Shown piece after piece: positions 26,221 through 34,369 of a stretch of DNA of 64,000 nt (position 1 is its first letter; the number at the start of each line of letters is the position of its first letter). Below the pieces are notes generated by a model. It saw nothing but the letters and a program-made list of their open reading frames with translations. It made no database searches and was not told the DNA's origin. A program made the position numbers and the translations under genes. This DNA is from Pseudomonadales bacterium (GTDB lineage Bacteria > Pseudomonadota > Gammaproteobacteria > Pseudomonadales > Azotimanducaceae): NCBI GenBank assembly GCA_022827905.1, contig JAJEIQ010000067.1, positions 1 through 64,000 on the forward strand, written 5' to 3'.

Positions 26221-26357
26221 TCGACTTGTCTTCTGGGGTATGGAGACAATCTAGGCGCCTACCCCGGTGCAGTCAACTTCCGCAGACTGCCATCTTTCTG
26301 AACTTGCCGCACCAACGGCGATTGGCAGTGGCGATTGGCAGAAGCCTGATTCTGCAG

Positions 26358-26656
26358 CAAAGACATGGAGCGGCCGTCAACCCGAAGCAGTCATGCGGGA
26401 AATGGCCCGCTTGGGCTGGTACTAGACGTCTGGTGGCTGAATCGGCACTGGCGGCTTGCCCCCCAGGAAGGCCCCGAACGAGGGACTGGCAACTTTGTAG
26501 TGTCCCAGCGGTTCGCCGCTTGACGAAAGGCCGAGTAGGCGGGTGGATCCTCGGAAAGACCCGCTGCGGCGACGATGTCGCGGTTCGACAGCCAGTTTCG
26601 AGGGGCGTCGCGAAACGCTTGCGCTACAAGGGATGCTTCATCTTCGTAGACGGCCA
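26358..26656 (-). pseudogene. truncated, frameshifted duplicate of the 3' end of the AAA ATPase gene
   Basis: This stretch matches 27664-28004 base for base over long runs, including the sequence past the stop codon. Read on the minus strand it gives VYEDEASLVAQAFRDAP and LSNRDIVAAAGLSEDPPAYSAFRQAA, nearly the same as the intact gene. A 40-base deletion near 26519 then shifts the frame, and the original ending (SPSFGAFL...) continues in another frame. Only about the last 95 residues' worth of the gene remain. It is evidence of a local duplication with later decay. Confidence 0.85.
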
Positions 26657-26723
26657 AGTGAGTGTGGATGGGGAGTCTTCTTTAGCCATGCTATGCTGGC
26701 CAACCATAGGATGGAGACCCCAC

Positions 26724-27344
26724 GTGATCTACGGCCTGAACACGGAGCAACAAGAGGAACTGCTAGATCAGCCCGAATTCGGAATGGGCTATCAACTCGG
26801 CAGCAAGGGCAACTTCGTCTTCCTTAATGCTGAAATCGCCGTCTCCTTGGAACATGCTAAGCCACCGGCGATTGACGCCCGTCTTTCGTGGTTGAAGCGT
26901 TTCGCCCATGAGGCGGACGATAACGCCGTGGTTGATCTGCTTGGCGAGCTTGAACGGTATTCGGGTTCACTTGCAGTACGGGAACACGGCAGCTATCCAT
27001 CCACTACACGCCCCAATGAGACTTTCCTGCGCTTCTCGGCATTTCGCCGAGACCGGCGCGTCAATTCCACGAACGGTTCTGTACTTCCCGGTACTTATGC
27101 CACAACCGAAAGGGACTCTTCCCTCGTCCCTTCCGGACTTGCGGCTGTCGGGCGCTACGCTTTGCCCTACCCGTTTCCTGCGCTATACGCTTATCAACTG
27201 AGTCCACCACCAGCCACTCAGATTCGTTGCGGCAACTCGGCACCCGCCTTTGGCCAAGCCGGTGGGGGCGTGGAAGTACTTTTCAGCGCAGGGTGTCCCG
27301 CCGCCACTGCCGCTCTGCCACCATCGACCATTCCCGACAGGTGA
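26724..27344 (+). CDS. uncharacterised protein with GMGYQ and AFGQAGGGVEVLF motifs
   Basis: About 206 residues; I do not recognise a named family. The GTG at 26724 is preceded by GGAG at a good distance. The N-terminal part has LDQPEFGMGYQ and VFLNAEIAV. The C-terminal part has RRVNSTNGSVLPGTYATT, VPSGLAAVGRYALPYPFPA and CGNSAPAFGQAGGGVEVLF, a Gly/Pro-rich pattern I recall from hypothetical proteins in diverse bacteria, but without function. The next gene starts 3 bases after the stop and carries the same GMGYQ motif, so the two form a pair. The pair lies between the ATPase fragment and the intact ATPase, both on the other strand. Confidence 0.65.
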   Translation: MIYGLNTEQQEELLDQPEFGMGYQLGSKGNFVFLNAEIAVSLEHAKPPAIDARLSWLKRFAHEADDNAVVDLLGELERYSGSLAVREHGSYPSTTRPNETFLRFSAFRRDRRVNSTNGSVLPGTYATTERDSSLVPSGLAAVGRYALPYPFPALYAYQLSPPPATQIRCGNSAPAFGQAGGGVEVLFSAGCPAATAALPPSTIPDR

Positions 27345-27347
27345 AAC

Positions 27348-27557
27348 GTGCATATCCGCCTAAACGACAAGTGGTCCGACGCCCTTTGCGAGTTTCCCGA
27401 AAGTGGCATGGGCTATCAGCGCGTTGACATCCGCCTCCGAAACGGCCAGCAAATCAAGCAGGTGTTGGTCTTCAACGCCGAAGTGATGGAGTGGCCTGAT
27501 GAATACCGACGTATCGGGGTGGACGACATCGCTGACATAGCGCCAAGCGATTTCTAG
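27348..27557 (+). CDS. small uncharacterised protein with GMGYQ motif
   Basis: A 69-residue acidic protein. The block FPESGMGYQRVDIRL then VLVFNAEVMEWPDEY parallels LDQPEFGMGYQLGS then FVFLNAEIAV in the preceding protein, so the two share a small common domain. The ATG at 27348 follows CAGGTGAAACGTGC, a modest ribosome binding site, and only 3 bases separate it from the upstream stop. It may be an immunity or partner protein, or simply a split domain. The gap to the next gene (27558-27727) contains the end of the duplicated ATPase region and nothing else. Confidence 0.6.
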   Translation: MHIRLNDKWSDALCEFPESGMGYQRVDIRLRNGQQIKQVLVFNAEVMEWPDEYRRIGVDDIADIAPSDF

Positions 27558-27727
27558 CAAACTCTGAATATTGGTGCGCACCTTCCGCTCGGACAAAATT
27601 CTGCTACTGAGGCAAGGGAATACAGGGACACAGGTGAGTTCTGTCTAATCCGCAAGCCCCTTCCAAAGACATGGAGCGGCCATCAACCCGAAGCAGACAT
27701 GCAGGAAAGGGTCCGCTTGGGCCGGTA

Positions 27728-29182
27728 CTAAACGTCTTGCGGTTGAATCGGCACTGGCGGCTCGCTCCTTAGGAAAGCCCCGAACGAGGGAATGGCAACC
27801 TTGTAGTGCCCCAGCGGTTCGTCGGGCCCTTCCCCTCGGATGAGCAATCCGGCACGGGTCGCTGCTTGGCGAAAGGCCGAGTAGGCGGGTGGATCCTCGG
27901 AAAGGCCCGCTGCGGCGGCGATGTCGCGATTCGACAGCCACTTTTGAGGGGTGCTGCGAAACGCTTGCGCTACAAGGGTTGCCTCGTCCTCGTAGGTCGC
28001 CATCGATTCAACCCGGTCGTGGTAGTAGGCCTCGCGAAGCCGGTCGCCTTCCCGGACCGCCTTCGCAAAGTCTGCCCGGCCGGCGTTCAATCCCGCATCG
28101 CGAATCACCTCAAGGGCGGCGGCAAGGTGACGCTGAACGTGCTGCGGCCAGCCGCAGGACCGTTCCGCAAGGGGGGCTATCCAACCCTCTCCACTGCGGA
28201 CCCGGAATTGGTGGAAAGCCCGGCGAATGACGGTCTCGGCTTCGGGGATGGGCAGCGGCCCCAAACGGGGCGTCCGTCGGCTGGGCAGGCGGGAAATGCC
28301 CATGTCCCCCAGTACACCTTTCGTGTCAGGCAAGCCGCCGAAGCACACCCCCACGGCTGCCCCGGCGCGGCCTTGGTAAATCGTCTCCAGCAGATCTCTG
28401 GCGGATTCGCTGCCCGGGTTCAGGTTCTGCGCCTCGTCAATGAAGAGCACGACCCGGTTCTCCTGCCACAGAGCGGGGTTGGCTGCGACTACGTCCATGA
28501 TCCCCTCGTCAGGAACACCCGGTGCCGGCCCCAGGGTCACGCCAAACGCGCCGAAGCCGCGGCGCAAGACGGCATGAAGCGCCTTGTGAACGCCGCTCCC
28601 CGCTTGGGCTAGGAGACCCTGGGCCCTATCGCGCAGGGCGTCCGCTTGAGTCGAGTCGGGCGGCCGTTCGCGGAGTTGCTGAAAGAGCCCTAGGGCTTCC
28701 TCGCGGACTCCGGCCTCCCCTAAGGGGCCTTCCAAGGCGCTTTGAAGACCCGCCCGCACCCGTTCCACGGCCCGAGCAGTCGTTGCGGGGCCTTGCCGCG
28801 AAAGCCGGTCAGCCGCCGCGCGGTTGGCCGCTCGCTCCACGGCATGGGGCGAGGCGGCGGCTGAGCGGGGAATCTGAACGGGAAGCCATGGCTTGTCGCC
28901 CAAGGTGGGCAGGGCGTCCATGTCGGCCACCAACTGGTTGAGCAAGGCGCTTTTCCCTGCCCCCGGTGCGCCGTGGGCGACAAAGGCGAGATTCGTGCGC
29001 CTGCCGTCCGACATGACGTCGAGCATGGTGCGAAACGCATTGATCTGGGCTTCCCGGCCAGAGAAGAAGGGCTGTGCGGCCGCGGGCCAATCCTCCGCCC
29101 GGTCCGTGGCCTTCAGGTACTCGTCTAGATCCACATCGTCCTGCATGCGAAGAGTGCCGTCGTCAATGTACTCCGGGATCAT
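27728..29182 (-). CDS. AAA-type ATPase of unknown role (second copy)
   Basis: A 484-residue ATPase. Walker A is GAPGAGKSALL (Lys77) and Walker B is VVLFIDEAQNLN at about residue 245, followed by a sensor-like region and a small winged-helix-like C-terminus (KWLSNRDIAAAAGLSEDPPAYSAFRQA). It has the same architecture as the ATPase at 16713-18029. The C-terminal 95 residues are duplicated as a pseudogene at 26358. It stands alone on the minus strand. The DEAQN Walker B with an HTH-like end recalls TniB/ExeA-like ATPases of transposons and secretion systems, but I cannot assign it. Confidence 0.78.
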   Translation of the reverse strand: MIPEYIDDGTLRMQDDVDLDEYLKATDRAEDWPAAAQPFFSGREAQINAFRTMLDVMSDGRRTNLAFVAHGAPGAGKSALLNQLVADMDALPTLGDKPWLPVQIPRSAAASPHAVERAANRAAADRLSRQGPATTARAVERVRAGLQSALEGPLGEAGVREEALGLFQQLRERPPDSTQADALRDRAQGLLAQAGSGVHKALHAVLRRGFGAFGVTLGPAPGVPDEGIMDVVAANPALWQENRVVLFIDEAQNLNPGSESARDLLETIYQGRAGAAVGVCFGGLPDTKGVLGDMGISRLPSRRTPRLGPLPIPEAETVIRRAFHQFRVRSGEGWIAPLAERSCGWPQHVQRHLAAALEVIRDAGLNAGRADFAKAVREGDRLREAYYHDRVESMATYEDEATLVAQAFRSTPQKWLSNRDIAAAAGLSEDPPAYSAFRQAATRAGLLIRGEGPDEPLGHYKVAIPSFGAFLRSEPPVPIQPQDV

Positions 29183-29297
29183 TCAAAAGCCTTCGGCGGC
29201 TGGCGATTTCCGGCATTATGCCCCAAAGCCAAGGTGTTTGACGGGCCTAGCCGAACGTGGTTCCCTTGCCACCAAAAGCGGTATTCGGGAGGCTGCC

Positions 29298-29576
29298 ATG
29301 TCCAATCACTGGGGGAGCTACATGCTCAACGACGCACTCGAAGCACTCGATAACCTGTCCGTTTTGAAGCAGGTCGGGAGGGAGAAGACCCAACAGATTG
29401 TCGCCAAGTTTCTCCGCATTTCGGACGAGAATGACGGCAATCGGAGCGAAGTTCTGGTGGACATCGGCGAGCGCCTGCACATCTGTTACAGCTGCGCGAA
29501 ATACAGCGACCGTCTGGAGGACGGCCTTTGTCCGGAGTGCTGGACTACTCTTTATGGTGTGCGGGAACCCGGCTAG
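29298..29576 (+). CDS. small zinc-ribbon protein
   Basis: A 92-residue protein. The ATG at 29298 follows GGGAGG closely. The C-terminal third has CYSC-x12-CPEC, a four-cysteine zinc ribbon. The N-terminal part (MLNDALEALDNLSVLKQVGREKTQQIVAKFL) is helical. It stands alone between the ATPase and an SDR. No family name could be given; a regulatory or adaptor role is possible. Confidence 0.6.
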   Translation: MSNHWGSYMLNDALEALDNLSVLKQVGREKTQQIVAKFLRISDENDGNRSEVLVDIGERLHICYSCAKYSDRLEDGLCPECWTTLYGVREPG

Positions 29577-29690
29577 CTACCACCTCCCCGGGTACAAATC
29601 GGCAATCGACCGCGCGGTTAGTCGCCGCATATCTCAGTCACATGCTCGGTACAATTTCCCTCGATCTAACAGTGGAGGAGCGAGACCATC

Positions 29691-30467
29691 ATGGAACTCG
29701 AAGGCAAGAGAATCATCGTTACCGGATCGGCGCGCGGCATGGGCGCGGCGACCGTTAGGGCCTATGTCAAAGCGGGTGCGAACGTCGTCGGCATGGATGT
29801 GCTCGATGAGCAGGGCGCTGCGGTGTCCGACGAGGCGAGTGCGCAGGGACCCGGCACGGCGGGCTACCTGCACGTTGATGTTTCGGACCAGGCGAGCGTG
29901 GAGCAGGCCTTTGGCGAGGCGGTGCAGCAGTTGGGCGGCTTGGATGCGTTGGCCCATCCGGCGGCCATTCACCGTTCCTCGGATGCCGGCGAGGTGAGCG
30001 TGGAGGATTGGGATCTCATGTTCGCCATCAACGTGCGCGGCACGATGCTCACCAACCAAGTTGCGCGCCGCCACATGAAGGATTCGGGTGGCGGCTCCAT
30101 CATCAACTTCGGGTCGATCTCCGGTCAGCGCCCGGAGCCAACGGCTGCCGCCTACTCCACCGCCAAGGGCGCGGTGCATTCCTGGACCCGCACCGCCGCC
30201 GGCACTTGGGGTGTGGACAACATTCGGGTCAACGCCATTTTGCCCGCCATGGCCACCCCGATGTACTACGAGGCGCTGAGCAAGGCCAGCGACGAGCAGC
30301 GCGAGGCCAGCAACCGGCTCAACCTGAGCACCATCTTCATGGGTGGCAGGTACGGCGACCCCGACAAGGACTTGGGGCCGGTCATGGTGTTCCTCGCCTC
30401 GGACGCCTCCTGGTTCATCACCGGCCAGTTGATCGCCGTGGATGGCGGTCAGACCAGCGTGCGCTAG
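29691..30467 (+). CDS. short-chain dehydrogenase/reductase (SDR)
   Basis: A 258-residue NAD(P)-dependent SDR. The ATG at 29691 follows GGAGGAGCGAG. The cofactor motif GSARGMGAAT is at residues 13-22, the active Ser lies in NFGSISG, and YSTAK is at about residue 156. The NNAG motif is replaced by AHPAAI, a departure that may alter the active-site Asn. It ends DGGQTSVR. The CaiB/BaiF CoA-transferase is convergent, overlapping by 4 bases, and may share the pathway. Substrate not determinable. Confidence 0.88.
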   Translation: MELEGKRIIVTGSARGMGAATVRAYVKAGANVVGMDVLDEQGAAVSDEASAQGPGTAGYLHVDVSDQASVEQAFGEAVQQLGGLDALAHPAAIHRSSDAGEVSVEDWDLMFAINVRGTMLTNQVARRHMKDSGGGSIINFGSISGQRPEPTAAAYSTAKGAVHSWTRTAAGTWGVDNIRVNAILPAMATPMYYEALSKASDEQREASNRLNLSTIFMGGRYGDPDKDLGPVMVFLASDASWFITGQLIAVDGGQTSVR

Positions 30468-31666
30468 TCCGAAGCGTCCAGAACGTCCTCGTCGCGCAGC
30501 AGGACGCCAGCGGCGGTGAGCGCCGTGATTTCGGAGGGCGAACGGTCCAGCCAGTCGGCTAGGACCGCCTCGTTGTGCTCCCCGCGATGGGGTGCCGGGC
30601 CGCGTACGCCGTGGTCGGCGTTGGAGAAGCGCCACGGGGCCTGCACCATGGGGCGCTGTCCGCCGGCTCGGTCGTCCATGGAGCGGATCAGGCCGTGGGC
30701 GGCGAGGGTCGGTTGCTCGGCGAGGTCGGCGGGTTCCCGAACCCGGCCCCAAGCGATGTTCATTCGCGCCATGGCGGCCTCGACCGCATCCCAACTTTCC
30801 AGAGTGGCGAAGAAGGCCTGCATGCACTCCCGGCGCAGGCGTATTTTCTCCGGGAGGGGCATCGTCTTGTGTGTGGGGTCGGTGAGGCCGAATTCGCCGG
30901 CGAGCATCCGCCACAGGTGACGGAAATCGGCGGAGACCAGAACCCAGCCCGCACCGCTTTCCCAAGTTTCGCTGGGCAGCGGACCGGTTGTCTCGGAGTC
31001 TTCCAAGTCGTATTGAAGCTGGTCGTCGGTCGCGACGGTGGCGTCGATCATGGCGATGTCGATGTGCTGGCCGACCCCGGTTTGCTGTCGCTGGATGATG
31101 GCGGCGAGCACCCCGACCAAGCCATGCAGGGAGGCGTTGGTGTCCGCCACCGACAGCGGCAGGTCGCGGTAGGGAATGCGGCCGCGGCGGGCTTGGCGGG
31201 CCAAGAGGCCCGCTTCGGCGTGAATGATTGGCGCGTAAGCCGGCCGGTGGGATTCCGGGCCACCCTGTCCGAAGCCGGATATGGAGAGCATGACCAGCCG
31301 CGGATTGACGGCCTGCAACGCCTCGTAACCCAGACCTAGGCGCGGCATCACGTCCGCACGGAAGTTCTCGATCAGGATGTCGGCTTGGGCCGCCAAGTCT
31401 AGGGCCAACTGTCGCCCGCCATCGGACCGCAGATCGATGCAGATGTTGCGCTTGCCGGCGTTTTGCTGGTGGTAGTAGCCGGGAAGGTTGCCGATTACTC
31501 GGCCCCAGAGCCGGGTGATGTCCCCGTCGGGGGGCTCGACCTTCACCACGTCGGCGCCGAGGTCGCACAGCAGGCGGCCGGCAAAGGGGCCGGCCAGCAC
31601 TCGCGAGAAATCCAGCACCTTGAGATGGGCGAGGGGATAGCCCGTCGCCGTATGGGAATCCGTCAA
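30464..31666 (-). CDS. CaiB/BaiF family CoA-transferase
   Basis: A 400-residue class III CoA-transferase that moves CoA between acyl groups through an enzyme-anhydride intermediate. The opening LKVLDFSRVLAGPFAGRLLCDLGADVVKVEPP is diagnostic, NKRNICIDL-type chemistry is seen as GKRNICIDLRSDGG, and the catalytic Asp is expected in SVADTNASLHG. The start is a TTG at 31666, preferred because AGGAG lies 6-7 bases before it. Members act on carnitine, bile acids, oxalate or aromatic acids. A lipid or steroid acid substrate would fit the neighbourhood but is inferred. Confidence 0.88.
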   Translation of the reverse strand: MTDSHTATGYPLAHLKVLDFSRVLAGPFAGRLLCDLGADVVKVEPPDGDITRLWGRVIGNLPGYYHQQNAGKRNICIDLRSDGGRQLALDLAAQADILIENFRADVMPRLGLGYEALQAVNPRLVMLSISGFGQGGPESHRPAYAPIIHAEAGLLARQARRGRIPYRDLPLSVADTNASLHGLVGVLAAIIQRQQTGVGQHIDIAMIDATVATDDQLQYDLEDSETTGPLPSETWESGAGWVLVSADFRHLWRMLAGEFGLTDPTHKTMPLPEKIRLRRECMQAFFATLESWDAVEAAMARMNIAWGRVREPADLAEQPTLAAHGLIRSMDDRAGGQRPMVQAPWRFSNADHGVRGPAPHRGEHNEAVLADWLDRSPSEITALTAAGVLLRDEDVLDASD

Positions 31667-31683
31667 GTGGATCTCCTATTTGT

Positions 31684-31814
31684 CAGCAGTTCTCACTTTG
31701 GTGGAACGAGGGCATCTTGCCCTCGGATTGAAACGGGGGACTTCCATCGAGGGCGGGACGCCCTCGCTCCGGGCGCTCGCTCGACATATCGAAAAGCCAA
31801 CATGAGAACTGCTG
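31684..31814. mobile_element. inverted-repeat-bounded element with internal palindromes (MITE-like)
   Basis: CAGCAGTTCTCA at 31684-31695 is repeated in inverse as TGAGAACTGCTG at 31803-31814, a perfect 12-bp inverted repeat. The 107 bases between contain two hairpins: GAGGGCATCTTGCCCTC (31708-31724) and GAGGGCGGGACGCCCTC (within 31748-31771). The second is shared with 7654 and 57494. It has no coding capacity, and no target duplication was obvious at its edges. It lies between the CoA-transferase and the DUF1538 operon; 31815-32017 holds no supported gene. Confidence 0.6.
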
Positions 31815-32017
31815 CCCATTTGTCTAGATTAGCATGGTTGCCAGCTCCAGCCCGGCGCTGCCATCCGCTTTGAGCCTTCTTGGCGTGGGGTTGTTGGGCT
31901 AAGCTTGGGTTTCTTGACTGCTGAGGCATCAATCAGTGATCCGAACCTTTGATCAGGGCTGGAAGCTCTCGGTTTGCCCCAGCGCAAAGCGCTCTCCGGT
32001 CGGCCAGAGCCGCTAAC

Positions 32018-32752
32018 TTGACTGGCCTTCTCGGCGCGGCTGCGGGCCGCTTTGGCGGCGCTTTGCGCGACCTCGCGCCCATCATTGCGGTGATCGTCTT
32101 TTTCCAGGTCGTTGTGCTGCAACAACCATTCCCGGATCTCGGCCGGGTTTTGATTGGCTTGGTGTGCGTCGTGGCGGGTCTTGCGATGTTCATTCAAGGC
32201 TTGGAGTTGGGCCTGTTTCCGCTTGGCGAGGCGATGGCGAGGGCTTTTGCACGCAAAGGCAGCCTAGTGGCTTTGTTTGCTTTCGCCTTTGGTTTGGGCT
32301 TCGGCACCACCGTGGCGGAACCGGCGTTGATTGCCATCGCCGCCGAAGCCGCCAGCGTCGCCGCCGAAGCGGGGGCCATTGCCGCCGACGAGGCCGCCAA
32401 GCAGGCCTACGCCTTCAACTTGCGCATGGTGGTGGCGGTGTCCGTGGGTACGGCGATCGTGCTGGGGGTGCTGCGCATCATCAAGGGTTGGCCCCTCCAT
32501 CGATTCATCATCAGCGGCTACGTCCTGGTCACCATCATGACCGCCTTCGCGCCGGTGGAGATCATCGGCGTCGCCTATGACTCGGGCGGCGTCACCACCA
32601 GCACGATCACCGTTCCCTTGGTCACCGCCCTTGGTGTTGGGTTGGCGCAGTCCATCCGCGGACGCAATCCCATGGTGGACGGCTTTGGCTTGATCGCCTT
32701 CGCCAGCCTTACGCCGATCATCTTCGTGCTTGTTTACGGGATGCTCGCCTGA
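32018..32752 (+). CDS. DUF1538 membrane protein, first of a pair
   Basis: A membrane protein of about 244 residues in the DUF1538 family of putative transporters. Hydrophobic helices include [60 protein letters not shown] and [26 protein letters not shown], the last two being the conserved loops. The open frame begins at 31949, but homology starts at about LRDLAP, so I use the TTG at 32018; no good ribosome binding site is seen and the start is doubtful. The next gene is a paralogue, overlapping by one base (TGATG). Confidence 0.75.
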   Translation: MTGLLGAAAGRFGGALRDLAPIIAVIVFFQVVVLQQPFPDLGRVLIGLVCVVAGLAMFIQGLELGLFPLGEAMARAFARKGSLVALFAFAFGLGFGTTVAEPALIAIAAEAASVAAEAGAIAADEAAKQAYAFNLRMVVAVSVGTAIVLGVLRIIKGWPLHRFIISGYVLVTIMTAFAPVEIIGVAYDSGGVTTSTITVPLVTALGVGLAQSIRGRNPMVDGFGLIAFASLTPIIFVLVYGMLA

Positions 32753-33552
32753 TGGGGGACTTCCTGGCAACGTTGGGAGATTCTCTGTGGTCAACGCTCT
32801 TTGACGTAGCACCCATATTGGCGATCCTCGTTGTCTTCCAGACAGCGGTTCTGCGCCGCAAGCTGCCGGATCTGCGCCGCATTGTGGCCGGGTTTGCGCT
32901 GGTGCTGGCGGGCCTTGCGCTGTTCTTGATTGGGCTGCAGGAGGCCTTGTTCCCGATTGGCGAGACCATGGTGCGGCAACTCACCGCCCCGGAGATGATC
33001 GGCCTTGAGCGCCTTGCGGATGGCGTGGATTGGACGGATTACCTTCTGGTGTATGCCTTTGCGGCCAGCATCGGCTTCTCCACCACGATTGCGGAGCCGT
33101 CGTTGATCGCGGTGGCCTTGAAGGCGGAAGCAGTTTCCGGGGGCGCGGTGCGCGCATGGGGCCTGCGCATTGCGGTGGCTTCGGGGGCTGCCGTCGGCGT
33201 CTCGCTCGGCTGCTTCCGGATCGTTACGGGCACGCCGCTGCCTTGGTACATCATCGCCGCCTATGCCGTCGTTATCGCGCAGACCTTTGTTTCGAGCCGC
33301 AGCATCATACCCTTGGCCTATGACAGCGGCGGGGTCACCACCTCCACCGTCACAGTGCCGGTGGTGGCGGCGCTGGGGCTTGGGCTGGCGGCAACGGTGC
33401 CGGGGCGCAGCCCCTTGATCGACGGATTTGGCTTGATCGCCTTCACCGCCGTCTTTCCGATCATGTCGGTATTGGGCTACGCTATGGTCTCATCCCACAT
33501 CGGTCGTCGGCGCACGGATTCAACCGGCACTGACGGGGAGTCAGGAACATGA
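32752..33552 (+). CDS. DUF1538 membrane protein, second of a pair
   Basis: A 266-residue DUF1538 protein with the same topology as the upstream gene. It shares VFQTAVLRRKLPDLRRIVAGF, GFSTTIAEPSLIAVALKA and [25 protein letters not shown] with the first copy. The pair probably forms a heteromeric inner-membrane channel or transporter, because DUF1538 units are often seen as adjacent halves or fused. The ATG at 32752 uses the last base of the upstream stop. A PII-like gene overlaps its end by 4 bases (ATGA). Substrate unknown. Confidence 0.82.
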   Translation: MGDFLATLGDSLWSTLFDVAPILAILVVFQTAVLRRKLPDLRRIVAGFALVLAGLALFLIGLQEALFPIGETMVRQLTAPEMIGLERLADGVDWTDYLLVYAFAASIGFSTTIAEPSLIAVALKAEAVSGGAVRAWGLRIAVASGAAVGVSLGCFRIVTGTPLPWYIIAAYAVVIAQTFVSSRSIIPLAYDSGGVTTSTVTVPVVAALGLGLAATVPGRSPLIDGFGLIAFTAVFPIMSVLGYAMVSSHIGRRRTDSTGTDGESGT

Positions 33553-33899
33553 AACTGAAACTTATTGCCGCCCTTGCGGGCGAGGATAAGACGGATGCGC
33601 TGGTCGCTGCCGCCCGTGGGGCGGGCGCCACAGGCGTCACGATCATTGGCAGCGGCCGCGGCGAAGGCCTTGAGCCGGCGAAGACCTTTTTGGGGCTGGA
33701 CTTCGAGGCGCACTGCGACCTGCTCCTGTTCCTAGTAGTGGAAACCAGGGCACGGGAGATTCTGGAACGCCTCTGCCAGGCGGGCCGCTTCGATGAGGAG
33801 CCGGGGGCGGGCATCGCCTTTCAGCTCAACATTGAGGATGCCGTCGGTCTCGGCACCCAAATGGACACCATTCTTGAGGAAGCGCAGGAGGCTCTATGA
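33549..33899 (+). CDS. PII-like signalling protein
   Basis: A 116-residue protein of the PII superfamily of trimeric small-molecule sensors. The N-terminal beta strand KLKLIAALAGEDKTDALVAAARGAGATGVTIIGSGRGEG is typical, and the rest (residues 60-116) contains the second ferredoxin-like half and a C-terminal helical tail. It overlaps the DUF1538 gene upstream and the CBS gene downstream, both by ATGA, so it probably senses a ligand to gate that transporter. The T-loop Tyr of canonical GlnB is absent, so uridylylation is unlikely. Confidence 0.85.
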   Translation: MKLKLIAALAGEDKTDALVAAARGAGATGVTIIGSGRGEGLEPAKTFLGLDFEAHCDLLLFLVVETRAREILERLCQAGRFDEEPGAGIAFQLNIEDAVGLGTQMDTILEEAQEAL

Positions 33900-34294
33900 G
33901 CGGTGACGTGCCAATGCGGGTAGCGGATATCATGTCGGCGGACGTGCACAGCGTGGATGGGCTCGCCACCGTCGCCGAAGCCATGGCGCTCATGCGCCGC
34001 CATACGATCAGTTCGCTGGTGGTCAACCGCCGCGACAGCGATGATGAATTTGGCCTGCTGGTTGTCTCGGACATCGCCGCCCAAGTGATTGCCGCCGGCC
34101 GGGCGCCGGAGCGGGTGCATGTCTATGAAGTCATGTCCAAGCCGGTGCTCACCTTGCCTTCCGACATGCTGGCGCGCTACGCCACCCGGTTGCTGGTTCG
34201 CCTTGGCCTGTCCCGGGCGGTCGTGGTCGATCATGATCGCAATTTACTCGGCATGGCCACCTTGCGCGACCTGGTGCTGGCCGATGGCGGCTAG
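33896..34294 (+). CDS. CBS-domain protein
   Basis: A 132-residue protein made of two CBS motifs (RVADIMSADVHSVDGLATVAEAMALMRRH, then HVYEVMSKPVLTLPSDMLARYATRLLVRLGLSRAVVVD), which form a Bateman module binding adenosyl nucleotides. It is the last gene of the DUF1538-DUF1538-PII-CBS operon and overlaps the PII gene by 4 bases. Two nucleotide-sensing proteins next to a membrane pair suggest transport controlled by energy or nitrogen status, an inference from layout. Confidence 0.88.
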   Translation: MSGDVPMRVADIMSADVHSVDGLATVAEAMALMRRHTISSLVVNRRDSDDEFGLLVVSDIAAQVIAAGRAPERVHVYEVMSKPVLTLPSDMLARYATRLLVRLGLSRAVVVDHDRNLLGMATLRDLVLADGG

Positions 34295-34369
34295 GCTTAG
34301 GGCTCGATTGGCTGATTGCGAGCCGCAGGGCAGCCTCAAGTTAAACAACCTGCACAAGCGTCTTTCCTG

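Noticed and set aside
26148-26723. N-terminal extension of the gene at 26724
   Set aside because: It runs opposite the antitoxin start and the ATPase fragment; GTG 26724 has a ribosome binding site and the homology starts there.
29634-31568. Open frame of 644 codons opposite the SDR and in another frame of the CoA-transferase
   Set aside because: Arg/Pro-rich translation without domain; both real genes are well supported.
31829-31950. Transposase remnant on the minus strand (LIDASAVKKPK-like)
   Set aside because: Too short, and no catalytic motif; could not be supported.
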